The position numbers were made by a program, and so were the translations under genes. A DNA stretch of 7,981 nucleotides, from NCBI GenBank assembly GCA_934120635.1, contig CAKOUR010000023.1:1-7981 (forward strand). Direction: 5' to 3'. Position 1 is the first letter of the stretch, and each line of letters begins with the position of its first letter. This DNA is from an uncultured Bacilli bacterium. Lineage in GTDB: Bacteria; Bacillota_I; Bacilli_A; RF39; UBA660. The notes beneath the pieces were generated by a model. The model did not search any database, was not told the origin of the DNA, and saw only the letters and a list, made by a program, of their open reading frames with translations. Positions 1 through 5,827 of this stretch are shown piece after piece.

Positions 1-137
1 TTCCATATGTAATAGTAGTTGGTGAAAATGAAGTTAAAACAAATAATTTTATGTTAAAAAATATGAAAACATCAACTAGTAAAGAATATTCATTTGATAA
101 TATAGAACAATTAGTAAATGATATTAAAAATGTGTAA
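1..137 (+). CDS. hisS: C-terminal end of class II aminoacyl-tRNA synthetase, probably histidyl-tRNA synthetase (partial)
   Basis: Only the last 44 complete codons are in the window; the gene enters from the left edge in the frame of the TAA at 135-137. The peptide begins PYVIVVGENEVK, continues through FMLKNMKTST and ends LVNDIKNV. This is the last strand-helix part of the anticodon-binding domain of class II synthetases. The pattern of a buried strand, GE-E, then a KNM-T strand fits the end of HisRS, which attaches histidine to tRNA-His in the cytoplasm. ThrRS and ProRS share the fold, but the KNM motif is more typical of HisRS in my memory of the family. No catalytic motif is visible, so the identity rests on this short tail. 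A terminator hairpin overlaps the stop codon, so the gene probably ends its transcript here. Confidence 0.72.
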   Translation, partial: PYVIVVGENEVKTNNFMLKNMKTSTSKEYSFDNIEQLVNDIKNV

Positions 138-156
138 TATTTATTACATGTTTTTT
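126..156 (+). terminator. Intrinsic terminator of the hisS-like gene
   Basis: The arms 126-138 (AAAAATGTGTAAT) and 143-155 (ATTACATGTTTTT) pair over 13 positions, with two G-U wobbles at 131-132/149-150, around the tetraloop ATTT. The 3' arm runs into a T tract (151-156). The stop codon at 135-137 lies inside the 5' arm. Confidence 0.7.
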
Positions 157-185
157 CATTTAAAAATATCAAATAGGGGGAACCA

Positions 186-1088
186 ATGAAAATCGTTAAT
201 TTAAGAATGCACCAATTAAGAAAATTAAAAGAATTAGTATTAGAAAGAGGAACATTAAATACAGAAGCCTTAATGTTAGTCTTAAACAAACATCAGGTTA
301 AAACCGAAAATGGAGAAAGAATGCTATTTAAATATTTAGATGCACAAGATGATGAAAAAATTATGGGCAGAAAAATGTATGCACTAAATTTATTAAACAG
401 TTCAATATATTATAAACAAATAAAAGAATTAATCATTCCCGATACAATTATAGTAGTAGATAATAAAATAGCAGGATTTGCCCTACCATTAATAGAAAAT
501 CATACCAATTTAGGAATTTTTCTATCCAAAGAAGAAAATAAATTCAGCAAAAAATTAGAATATTTAAAACAAGTAGGAAAAATTCTTCATCAAGTTCAAG
601 AAGTCAAAGAAGAAAGCTTTAAAATGAATTTTGGAGACTTCAATGAATTTAATTTTATTATCGATAAAAGTGATATTGTTCGGGCTATTGATTTAGATAG
701 TGTCTATGTAGGACAAGATGAACCCTCTCATACAGCATACTATCTTTTAAAAAATAAATATTTAGAATCTATTCCCGATAAATATAAATTAACACAATCT
801 GGAATAATGATTCCAAGTAATGATACAGACTTATATTGTTATAATATGATATTATTAAATACTCTAGCAGAAGAAGAAATGTATAAAAAAGAATTAGATA
901 TATTTTATAAATATTTATTCCATTTAAAAGATATTGGTATAGATAAAGAATTACTAAAAATATTTAATACCATCTATCTTTCTAAACCAAACAACAATCC
1001 TCTACCTCTTTTAAAAACAATTCATCCAGAATTAAAAGAAGAAATGTCATACAAAACATTTAAAAAAGAATATAAAATTAAAGATTAA
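186..1088 (+). CDS. Divergent protein-kinase-fold protein, function unknown
   Basis: This 300-residue protein has no signal peptide or membrane segment. Several stretches fit the order of a protein-kinase fold. The AGFALPLI segment (96-103) resembles the hinge after the N-lobe. A helix at about 121-138 ends KILHQVQEV, like the helix before the catalytic loop. GDFNEFNFII (150-159) looks like a catalytic loop with D151 and N156. IDLDS (168-172) sits where DFG would be. TDLYCYNMILL (214-224) resembles helix F. The GD-NE-N plus ID-DS combination recalls bacterial kinase-like proteins whose loop reads GDvNe-N and IDcDS. No glycine-rich loop is evident; K49 is a possible but unproven beta3 lysine. 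The start is fixed by AGGGGG at 175-180, five bases before the ATG. The gene stands alone after a terminator and just before the sigG leader hairpin. Substrate and activity cannot be read from the sequence; it may be a pseudokinase. Confidence 0.6.
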   Translation: MKIVNLRMHQLRKLKELVLERGTLNTEALMLVLNKHQVKTENGERMLFKYLDAQDDEKIMGRKMYALNLLNSSIYYKQIKELIIPDTIIVVDNKIAGFALPLIENHTNLGIFLSKEENKFSKKLEYLKQVGKILHQVQEVKEESFKMNFGDFNEFNFIIDKSDIVRAIDLDSVYVGQDEPSHTAYYLLKNKYLESIPDKYKLTQSGIMIPSNDTDLYCYNMILLNTLAEEEMYKKELDIFYKYLFHLKDIGIDKELLKIFNTIYLSKPNNNPLPLLKTIHPELKEEMSYKTFKKEYKIKD

Positions 1089-1093
1089 TGTAT

Positions 1094-1140
1094 AAAAATC
1101 TCCTAACTACCTCAAGATGAAGAGTAGAAAGGAGATTTTT
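1094..1140 (+). promoter_or_regulatory. Leader hairpin sequestering the sigG ribosome binding site (also terminator-like)
   Basis: Positions 1094-1104 (AAAAATCTCCT) and 1130-1140 (AGGAGATTTTT) form a perfect 11-bp stem. Inside it lie an AA/AA internal loop, CTA-TAG and CTC-GAG pairs separated by a one-base bulge, and an 8-nt loop at 1114-1121. The sigG Shine-Dalgarno AGGAG (1130-1134) is in the 3' arm, and the sigG ATG follows the stem by 2 nt. When folded, the mRNA would hide the ribosome site. The T run 1136-1142 also makes it look like an intrinsic terminator of the upstream gene. The two roles are not exclusive. Confidence 0.72.
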
Positions 1141-1142
1141 TT

Positions 1143-1919
1143 ATGGCACGTCATAAAGTAGATATCTGTGGCGTGAATACTGCGAATATGAAGGTTTTAA
1201 CTAATGAAGAGAATAAAGAATTATTTCAAAAATTAAAAGAAGGGGACCCCTTTGCCAGAGAAGATTTAATCAGTGGAAATCTAAAATTAGTTTTATCAAT
1301 TTTAAGAAAATTTAATGGCAAAACAGATAATTTAGATGATCTATTTCAAGTAGGGTGCTTAGGATTAGTAAAGGCAATCGATAATTTTGATATCAATTAT
1401 GATGTAAAGCTATCTACCTATGCAGTTCCCATGATATTAGGAGAAATTAAAAGATATTTAAGAGATAATTCTTCCTTAAGAGTAAGTCGAAGTATTAAAG
1501 ATTTAGCTTATAAAACCTTAAAATTAAAAGAAGAATTAGTAACAACAAATGGAATAGAACCAACAGATAAAGAGATTGCAACAATATTAGGCGTAACAGA
1601 ATTCGAAATTTCTAATGCCTTAGAATCATTAAGAGAACCAATGAGTATGTATGAACCAATTTATAACGATGGAGGAGATACCATTTATCTTTTTGACCAA
1701 ATTAGTAACAAAAAAGAAGAATATGATCTAGACTATAAATTAGCCGTCGATAAAGCAATGAGTAATCTCAAACCACGCGATCGTCAAATTCTAGAAGAAA
1801 GATTTATGATAGGAAAAACACAAATGGAAATAGCAAGTGAACTAGGAATTAGTCAAGCCCAAATCTCTAGAATTGAAAAAAACGCGATTAAAGTACTGAA
1901 AAAGAACATTAAAGAATAA
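1143..1919 (+). CDS. sigG: RNA polymerase sigma-G factor, late forespore-specific
   Basis: This 258-residue protein matches B. subtilis SigG (260 residues, from memory) nearly end to end. It directs RNA polymerase to late forespore genes. The N terminus MARHKVDICGVN corresponds to the SigG signature MSRNKVEICGVD and separates it from SigF. Region 2 spans about residues 41-110 and includes DDLFQVGCLGLVKAIDNFD (65-83) and LSTYAVPMILGEIKRYLRDN (90-109). Region 3 lies at about 115-180 and ends EPIYNDGGD. Region 4 (about 205-258) has the helix-turn-helix KTQMEIASELGISQAQISRI (225-244). The ATG at 1143 is chosen for this N-terminal match; its AGGAG lies 8 nt upstream inside the leader hairpin. In B. 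subtilis sigE lies upstream, whereas here a kinase-like gene does. ylmC follows after 19 nt, probably in one operon. No convincing SigF or SigG promoter was found by eye. Confidence 0.95.
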   Translation: MARHKVDICGVNTANMKVLTNEENKELFQKLKEGDPFAREDLISGNLKLVLSILRKFNGKTDNLDDLFQVGCLGLVKAIDNFDINYDVKLSTYAVPMILGEIKRYLRDNSSLRVSRSIKDLAYKTLKLKEELVTTNGIEPTDKEIATILGVTEFEISNALESLREPMSMYEPIYNDGGDTIYLFDQISNKKEEYDLDYKLAVDKAMSNLKPRDRQILEERFMIGKTQMEIASELGISQAQISRIEKNAIKVLKKNIKE

Positions 1920-1938
1920 AATGAAGTAGGGTGGTATA

Positions 1939-2175
1939 ATGAACTTATCTGACTTACAAACCAAAGAAGTAGTAGATGTTGCAAGTGGAAAAAGAATAGG
2001 CTCAATTATTGATGTAATTATTTCTTCATCAGGAAATATTTCTAAAATTGTCCTGGAAGAAACAAGAGGAAGTAGAAGATTTTTAAGTACAAATAAAGAT
2101 GAAGTTTATCTAGATTGGCAGCAACTAGTAAAAATAGGAGATGACATTATCTTAATTGATAGTAAAAAAAGTTAA
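1939..2175 (+). CDS. ylmC: YlmC/YmxH family PRC-barrel sporulation-associated protein
   Basis: This is a small soluble protein of 78 residues, close to the usual length of the family (about 80). It is a single PRC-barrel-like beta domain: LSDLQTKEVVDVASGKRIG (3-21) opens it, an IIDV strand follows, and VYLDWQQLVKIGDDIILID (56-74) closes it. The W-x-x-L-V-K-I-G-D-D-I-I-L ending is typical of YlmC/YmxH. The molecular function is unknown; the family is found mainly in spore formers and often near sigG, and B. subtilis also carries ylmC shortly downstream of sigG. The start is set by AGGGTGG at 1928-1934, four bases before the ATG. The 19-nt gap after sigG suggests co-transcription and hence late forespore expression, which is inferred. 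A hairpin overlaps the stop codon. Confidence 0.85.
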   Translation: MNLSDLQTKEVVDVASGKRIGSIIDVIISSSGNISKIVLEETRGSRRFLSTNKDEVYLDWQQLVKIGDDIILIDSKKS

Positions 2176-2210
2176 AAAGATACTCTTTCCATTGAAAAGA
2201 ATATCTTTTT
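2174..2210 (+). terminator. Probable terminator of the sigG-ylmC operon
   Basis: AAAAAGATA (2174-2182) pairs with TATCTTTTT (2202-2210). After one C-A mismatch, TCTTT (2184-2188) pairs with AAAGA (2196-2200), leaving a 7-nt loop, CCATTGA. The T run is in the 3' arm. The first two bases are the end of the ylmC stop codon. It overlaps the -35 element of the next promoter. Confidence 0.62.
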
Positions 2211-2220
2211 ATTATATACT
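2192..2220 (+). promoter_or_regulatory. Sigma-A-like promoter of the prepilin-like gene
   Basis: TTGAAA (2192-2197) is separated by exactly 17 nt from TATACT (2215-2220). Each box matches 5 of 6 consensus positions. Transcription would start near 2227, giving a leader of about 15 nt before the ATG at 2242. The -35 box lies within the loop and 3' arm of the preceding terminator. Confidence 0.6.
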
Positions 2221-2241
2221 TTACTTAAAGTAGGTGGTAAG

Positions 2242-2739
2242 ATGAAAAAATTAAATAACAAAGGTTTTACTTTAATAGAAGTATTAGCCGTAATTGCTAT
2301 CATTGCAATATTAGGATTGATTGCTGTACCAGGAGTATTAAATTCCATTAATAATGGTAAAAAAAGTAGCTATAACATTATGATATCCAATATTAAAACA
2401 GCGAGTCAATCGTTATATGAAGAAGTAGATTACATGAATGGAGAAGTATATACCTATGACGATTCTGGAACCAAAACAGAAACACCATTAAAAATAACAG
2501 ATTCTAGCATTACAGTAAATCTTCAAACCTTAGTCAGTAATGGTTATCTAAAAGGAACCACTAGTGAAAAAGAAGGAGAAAAAAAATTAATTTTAACCAA
2601 TCCAGTAGATGGACAAAATATTGGTTCTTGCAAGATTACAATCACCAAAGAAACAAATCAAGCAGGAAAAGTAAATTATAAAATAGAATCAAAATCAACC
2701 ACTAATTCTTCGTGTCCAAAAACAAATGAATATAACTAA
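2242..2739 (+). CDS. Prepilin-like protein with type IV N-terminal methylation motif
   Basis: This 165-residue protein begins with a short basic leader, MKKLNNKG (1-8), then FTLIEVLAVIAIIAILGLIA (9-28). This is a textbook prepilin signal, with cleavage between G8 and F9 by prepilin peptidase and the conserved Glu at mature position 5 (E13). The hydrophobic helix anchors the subunit in the membrane before assembly. The remainder is a polar, Lys/Ser/Thr-rich globular part with two cysteines, C130 and C158, which could form a disulfide outside the cell. It may be a ComGC-like competence pseudopilin, a type IV pilin or another pseudopilin; the C-terminal domain is not diagnostic. AGGTGG at 2232-2237 is four bases before the ATG. 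No assembly ATPase, platform protein or prepilin peptidase is in the window, so its partners must be elsewhere. It probably has its own promoter. Confidence 0.85.
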   Translation: MKKLNNKGFTLIEVLAVIAIIAILGLIAVPGVLNSINNGKKSSYNIMISNIKTASQSLYEEVDYMNGEVYTYDDSGTKTETPLKITDSSITVNLQTLVSNGYLKGTTSEKEGEKKLILTNPVDGQNIGSCKITITKETNQAGKVNYKIESKSTTNSSCPKTNEYN

Positions 2740-2790
2740 TCCTTACATAAAATAAGAAAAAATCATCTATACTAACAATAGGTGAATAAG

Positions 2791-3735
2791 ATGAAAAACA
2801 AAGATAATTATACTAATATTGTTATTAAAGAAGCAAAAAAAGAATTATTCTATAAAACTATTACTTCAGTTTTTATCAGAGGATTATTATTAGTCATTCC
2901 TATATTTTGGAGTAATACCATCAATTATTTAAGTGAAGCAAATTATCAAAAAACTTATTCCTTAATTATTGTTATCATTATTATTAGCAGTTTTTATTAT
3001 ATTTGGCAATACCTAAATCAAGTAAGTTGGTTTAGGTTTTATGATAAATTATATTTAGGTTATACCTCTTTAATTACCAAAAATAATCATGGAAATATAG
3101 GAAAAATTACCCTTGGTGAATATACTAACGTCATGAATAGTGACATTGATATTCTTTGTAATTTTTTAGGAAATGGAGTTGCAAGAGTTATCCAAGTTTT
3201 AGAACTTATTTTTATTTACTTTTATTTTCTTACCCAAAATATTTATATCTTTTTAATTACCCTTTTAATCTCTAGTCTAATGATTATCCTAATGATAATT
3301 TCTAGTAGTCAAATAAAAAATGAAAATATCAAAAGAAAAACATCACTAGATAAAAAAACCGTAATTGCTCATCAAATTTATGATAAGTTAAAAGATAAAA
3401 CAATAGATGAAGCAACTTTCAAAAAATTTCATCAAAGTAATATTGAATATTTAAGATCCAATAAAAAATTTAATTTATTAGCACAAGCATTAATTTATTT
3501 AATTTTAGGAATTATTGAATTAACCAAATATGGAATTATCATTTATAGTGTATATTTAATTAGTATAGGAAAAATGGAAGTAGGAACAATTATCCTAGTC
3601 TACACCTATTACGATAAAATTATTACAAACTTCGAAGTTTTAGGAACAATTAGTGCTGAATATCAAAGTTTCTTAGTTTCTTTAAAAAGAATCAATAAAT
3701 TAGGAGAAAACTCTTACCTAGAAAAAGAAGAATAA
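2791..3735 (+). CDS. ABC exporter transmembrane domain protein lacking an ATPase domain
   Basis: This 314-residue membrane protein has six probable membrane segments, at about residues 24-48, 57-78, 130-149, 151-172, 230-257 and 264-282. The layout is that of a type IV (MsbA/LmrA-type) ABC exporter half. Long cytoplasmic stretches lie after the second segment (about 80-128, with LGEYTNVMNSDIDIL) and the fourth (about 173-228). The end, SAEYQSFLVSLKRINKLGE (288-306), matches the helix that normally leads into the nucleotide-binding domain, but the protein stops eight residues later. No Walker A, signature or Walker B motif exists here or in the next 130 nt. It may work with a separate ATPase, or be a truncated remnant that still has an intact frame. 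I chose the ATG at 2791 because AGGTGA (2780-2785) lies five bases upstream; a GTG at 2782 falls inside that ribosome site. The substrate is unknown. Confidence 0.75.
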   Translation: MKNKDNYTNIVIKEAKKELFYKTITSVFIRGLLLVIPIFWSNTINYLSEANYQKTYSLIIVIIIISSFYYIWQYLNQVSWFRFYDKLYLGYTSLITKNNHGNIGKITLGEYTNVMNSDIDILCNFLGNGVARVIQVLELIFIYFYFLTQNIYIFLITLLISSLMIILMIISSSQIKNENIKRKTSLDKKTVIAHQIYDKLKDKTIDEATFKKFHQSNIEYLRSNKKFNLLAQALIYLILGIIELTKYGIIIYSVYLISIGKMEVGTIILVYTYYDKIITNFEVLGTISAEYQSFLVSLKRINKLGENSYLEKEE

Positions 3736-3737
3736 AA

Positions 3738-3762
3738 GGAAAATACTGATTCAGTACTTTTC
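3738..3762 (+). terminator. Hairpin after the ABC membrane-domain gene, weak terminator
   Basis: GGAAAATACT (3738-3747) pairs with AGTACTTTTC (3753-3762) around the loop GATTC, with one A-C mismatch (3743/3757) and one G-U pair. The T stretch is only four bases within the 3' arm, so termination may be partial. Confidence 0.45.
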
Positions 3763-3809
3763 ATTCCAAAAAGAAATAACCACCAAGTAATTTTTTTACT
3801 AAAAAAGTC

Positions 3810-3837
3810 TTTAAATCTATAAAATTTATGATATAAT
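3810..3837 (+). promoter_or_regulatory. typA promoter, extended -10 type
   Basis: TATAAT (3832-3837) is a perfect -10 box preceded by TG at 3829-3830, giving a full extended -10. TTTAAA (3810-3815) is a 4/6 match to the -35 box, 16 nt upstream of the -10. The start would fall near 3844, leaving a leader of about 24 nt with GAGGTG at 3857-3862. Confidence 0.75.
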
Positions 3838-3867
3838 AGACAAAGTTAGAAAAAAAGAGGTGTAAAA

Positions 3868-5676
3868 ATGAAGATTAGAAATATTGCAATAATAGCCCAT
3901 GTTGACCATGGAAAAACAACTTTAGTTGATCAATTATTAAGAAAATCAGGAACATTCCGTGAAAATGAAGAAGTAGAAACAAGAGTAATGGATTCAAATG
4001 ATATTGAAAAAGAAAGGGGTATTACCATTTTAGCTAAAACAACAGCAATTCATTATAATGGTTATAAAATCAATATCCTAGATACTCCAGGACATGCTGA
4101 CTTTGGAGGAGAAGTAGAAAGAATTATGAACATGGTAGATGGTGTTTTACTAGTAGTAGATGCTTATGAAGGAACTATGCCACAAACTAGATTCGTTCTA
4201 AAAAAAGCCCTAGAAGCAGGAGTAAAACCAATCGTAATCATCAATAAAGTAGATAAACCAACAGCCAGAGTAGAAAAAGTAGTAGATGAAGTATTAGATT
4301 TATTTATTGAATTAGGAGCAGATGATGATCAACTAGAATTTAAAACAGCTTATGTATCTGCCTTAAATGGAACAGCAAGTTTAGATCCAGATGTATCTAC
4401 ACAGCAAGAAAGTTATGATGATATATTTAATTTAATTATTGATGAAATTCCAGAACCAAAAGTAAATCCAGAAGGAATTTTACAATTCCAACCAGCTTTA
4501 TTAGACTATAATGATTTCGTTGGAAGAATTGGAATAGGAAAAGTTTCTAGTGGAAATATCAAAGTTAATGAAATGGTATCCTGTGTAAGATTAGATGGAA
4601 GTATTAAACAATTTAGAATTCAAAAATTATTTGGATTCGATGGATTAAAAAGAATCGAAATTGATAAAGCCAGTGCTGGAGATATTGTTGCCATAGCAGG
4701 ATTACCAGATATTTCCGTAGGAGAAACCGTTTGTAATGTTGGAAAAGAAGAAGCATTACCAATTTTAAGAATAGATGAACCAACCCTAAAAATGACGTTC
4801 ATGACTAACAATAGCCCTTTTGCAGGAAAAGAAGGAAAATTTGTTACTGCTAGTAAAATAGCCGATCGCTTATTTAGAGAAACGCAAAAAGATGTAAGTT
4901 TAAAAGTAGAACAATCAGGAAATGAATCTTGGACAGTATCTGGTCGTGGAGAATTACATTTATCTATTTTAATTGAAAATATGCGCCGTGAAGGATTTGA
5001 ACTTCAAGTATCAAAACCAGAAGTTATTATTAAAGAAATTGATGGCATCAAATGCGAACCATATGAAGATTTACAAGTAGAAGTACCAGAAGCAAGTGTT
5101 GGAAATGTCATTGAAGCACTAGGAAACAGAGGAGCAAAAATGGATAATATGACTAATGAAAATGAATTAGTTAGATTAAATTATACCATTCCTTCTCGTG
5201 GATTAATTGGCTTTATGACAGACTTTATGACCATGACTAAGGGATATGGTATTATAAATCACACTTTCAAAGAATATGCTCCAATCGAAAATGTAAACAT
5301 TGGAGAAAGAAAACTAGGCGTTTTAGTTTCTATGGAAAATGGAAAATCAACAGCCTATAGCATTGGAAACTTAGAAGATAGAGGAATTATGTTTATTGAA
5401 CCAGGATGTGATGTATACGAAGGAATGATAGTTGGAGAATGTAATCGTGAAAATGATTTAGCCGTAAATGTTGTAAAAGGAAAACAATTAACTAATACTC
5501 GTGCTGCTGGATCAGATCATACTGTTGTTTTAAAACGCCCCCGTCCAATTACTTTAGAATATGCCCTAGAATACATCAATATGGATGAATTAGTAGAGGT
5601 AACTCCAAAAAATATCCGTCTTCGTAAAGAAATTTTAAATACAGAATTAAGAAAGAAACACGATAGTAAGAAGTAG
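3868..5676 (+). CDS. typA: Ribosome-associated translational GTPase TypA/BipA
   Basis: This 602-residue protein is full length for the family (about 600-615). It binds the ribosome at the EF-G/EF-4 site and aids ribosome assembly and stress or cold adaptation in studied bacteria. All G motifs are intact: G1 AHVDHGKTT (10-18), G2 RGITI (50-54), G3 DTPGH (72-76), G4 NKVD (126-129) and G5 SAL (164-166). A beta-barrel domain II follows, then an EF-G-like domain with GRGELHLSILIENMRREGFE. The stretch PSRGLIGFMTDFMTMTKGYG leads into the BipA-specific C-terminal domain and distinguishes it from EF-4 (LepA) and EF-G. GAGGTG lies five bases before the ATG. The gene has its own promoter and terminator and appears monocistronic. 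It ends with TAG, the only non-TAA stop seen in the window. Confidence 0.97.
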   Translation: MKIRNIAIIAHVDHGKTTLVDQLLRKSGTFRENEEVETRVMDSNDIEKERGITILAKTTAIHYNGYKINILDTPGHADFGGEVERIMNMVDGVLLVVDAYEGTMPQTRFVLKKALEAGVKPIVIINKVDKPTARVEKVVDEVLDLFIELGADDDQLEFKTAYVSALNGTASLDPDVSTQQESYDDIFNLIIDEIPEPKVNPEGILQFQPALLDYNDFVGRIGIGKVSSGNIKVNEMVSCVRLDGSIKQFRIQKLFGFDGLKRIEIDKASAGDIVAIAGLPDISVGETVCNVGKEEALPILRIDEPTLKMTFMTNNSPFAGKEGKFVTASKIADRLFRETQKDVSLKVEQSGNESWTVSGRGELHLSILIENMRREGFELQVSKPEVIIKEIDGIKCEPYEDLQVEVPEASVGNVIEALGNRGAKMDNMTNENELVRLNYTIPSRGLIGFMTDFMTMTKGYGIINHTFKEYAPIENVNIGERKLGVLVSMENGKSTAYSIGNLEDRGIMFIEPGCDVYEGMIVGECNRENDLAVNVVKGKQLTNTRAAGSDHTVVLKRPRPITLEYALEYINMDELVEVTPKNIRLRKEILNTELRKKHDSKK

Positions 5677-5702
5677 AATAGCGTTGTCTATTCTCTTTTT
5701 TT
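5675..5702 (+). terminator. Intrinsic terminator of typA
   Basis: AGAATAG (5675-5681) pairs perfectly with CTATTCT (5688-5694) around the loop CGTTGT, then a C and seven T (5696-5702). It overlaps the last two bases of the TAG stop codon. Confidence 0.85.
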
Positions 5703-5721
5703 GAGGGAAAATACTTATTAA

Positions 5722-5741
5722 TATTTTACTGGTGTAAAATA
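5722..5741 (+). promoter_or_regulatory. Operator-like dyad upstream of ezrA
   Basis: TATTTTAC (5722-5729) and GTAAAATA (5734-5741) form a perfect 8-bp inverted repeat around TGGT. A second copy of GTAAAAT starts 16 nt further on (5750-5756), within the palindrome ATTTTGTAAAAT (5745-5756). No T tract follows, so it is not a terminator. It lies about 50-70 bp upstream of the ezrA -10 box. No regulator family can be named from it. Confidence 0.4.
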
Positions 5742-5788
5742 ATTATTTTGTAAAATGATTGATTTCTGATAAAAAAGTAATAAAAATA

Positions 5789-5797
5789 TGTTACAAT
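5789..5797 (+). promoter_or_regulatory. Probable extended -10 promoter of ezrA
   Basis: TGTTACAAT holds a TG dinucleotide one base before TACAAT (5792-5797), a 5/6 match to the -10 box. I see no good -35 box at 16-18 nt. Transcription would begin near 5804, downstream of the TTG at 5759, which supports the later ATG at 5828 as the ezrA start. Confidence 0.5.
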
Positions 5798-5827
5798 ATT
5801 ATTGAATACCTAGATGGTGGTGATAAT

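Noticed and set aside
1090..1119. GTATA (1090-1094) as a -35 box of a forespore promoter for sigG
   Set aside because: No matching SigF -10 (GG-type) or SigG -10 (CATA-type) lies at a suitable distance; CAAGATG at 1113-1119 is a poor match, and starting there would remove the 5' arm of the hairpin.
2743..2773. Promoter for the ABC gene (TTACAT with TATACT at 2768-2773)
   Set aside because: The -10 is good, but the -35 is poor and the spacer is 19 nt; the gene might instead be read through from the pilin gene, after which I see no clear hairpin.
2782..2790. GTG at 2782 as start of the ABC membrane-domain gene
   Set aside because: The GTG is part of the AGGTGA ribosome site serving the ATG at 2791.
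4620..4811. 63-codon open frame on the - strand inside typA
   Set aside because: It lies fully antisense to a strongly conserved GTPase gene, has no recognisable ribosome site or protein family, and is explained by the codon use of typA.
5759..5827. N-terminal extension of EzrA from a TTG at 5759
   Set aside because: It would put 23 residues, some charged, before the membrane anchor, has no ribosome site, and spans the likely -10 box at 5792-5797. The ATG at 5828 has GGTGGTGAT.
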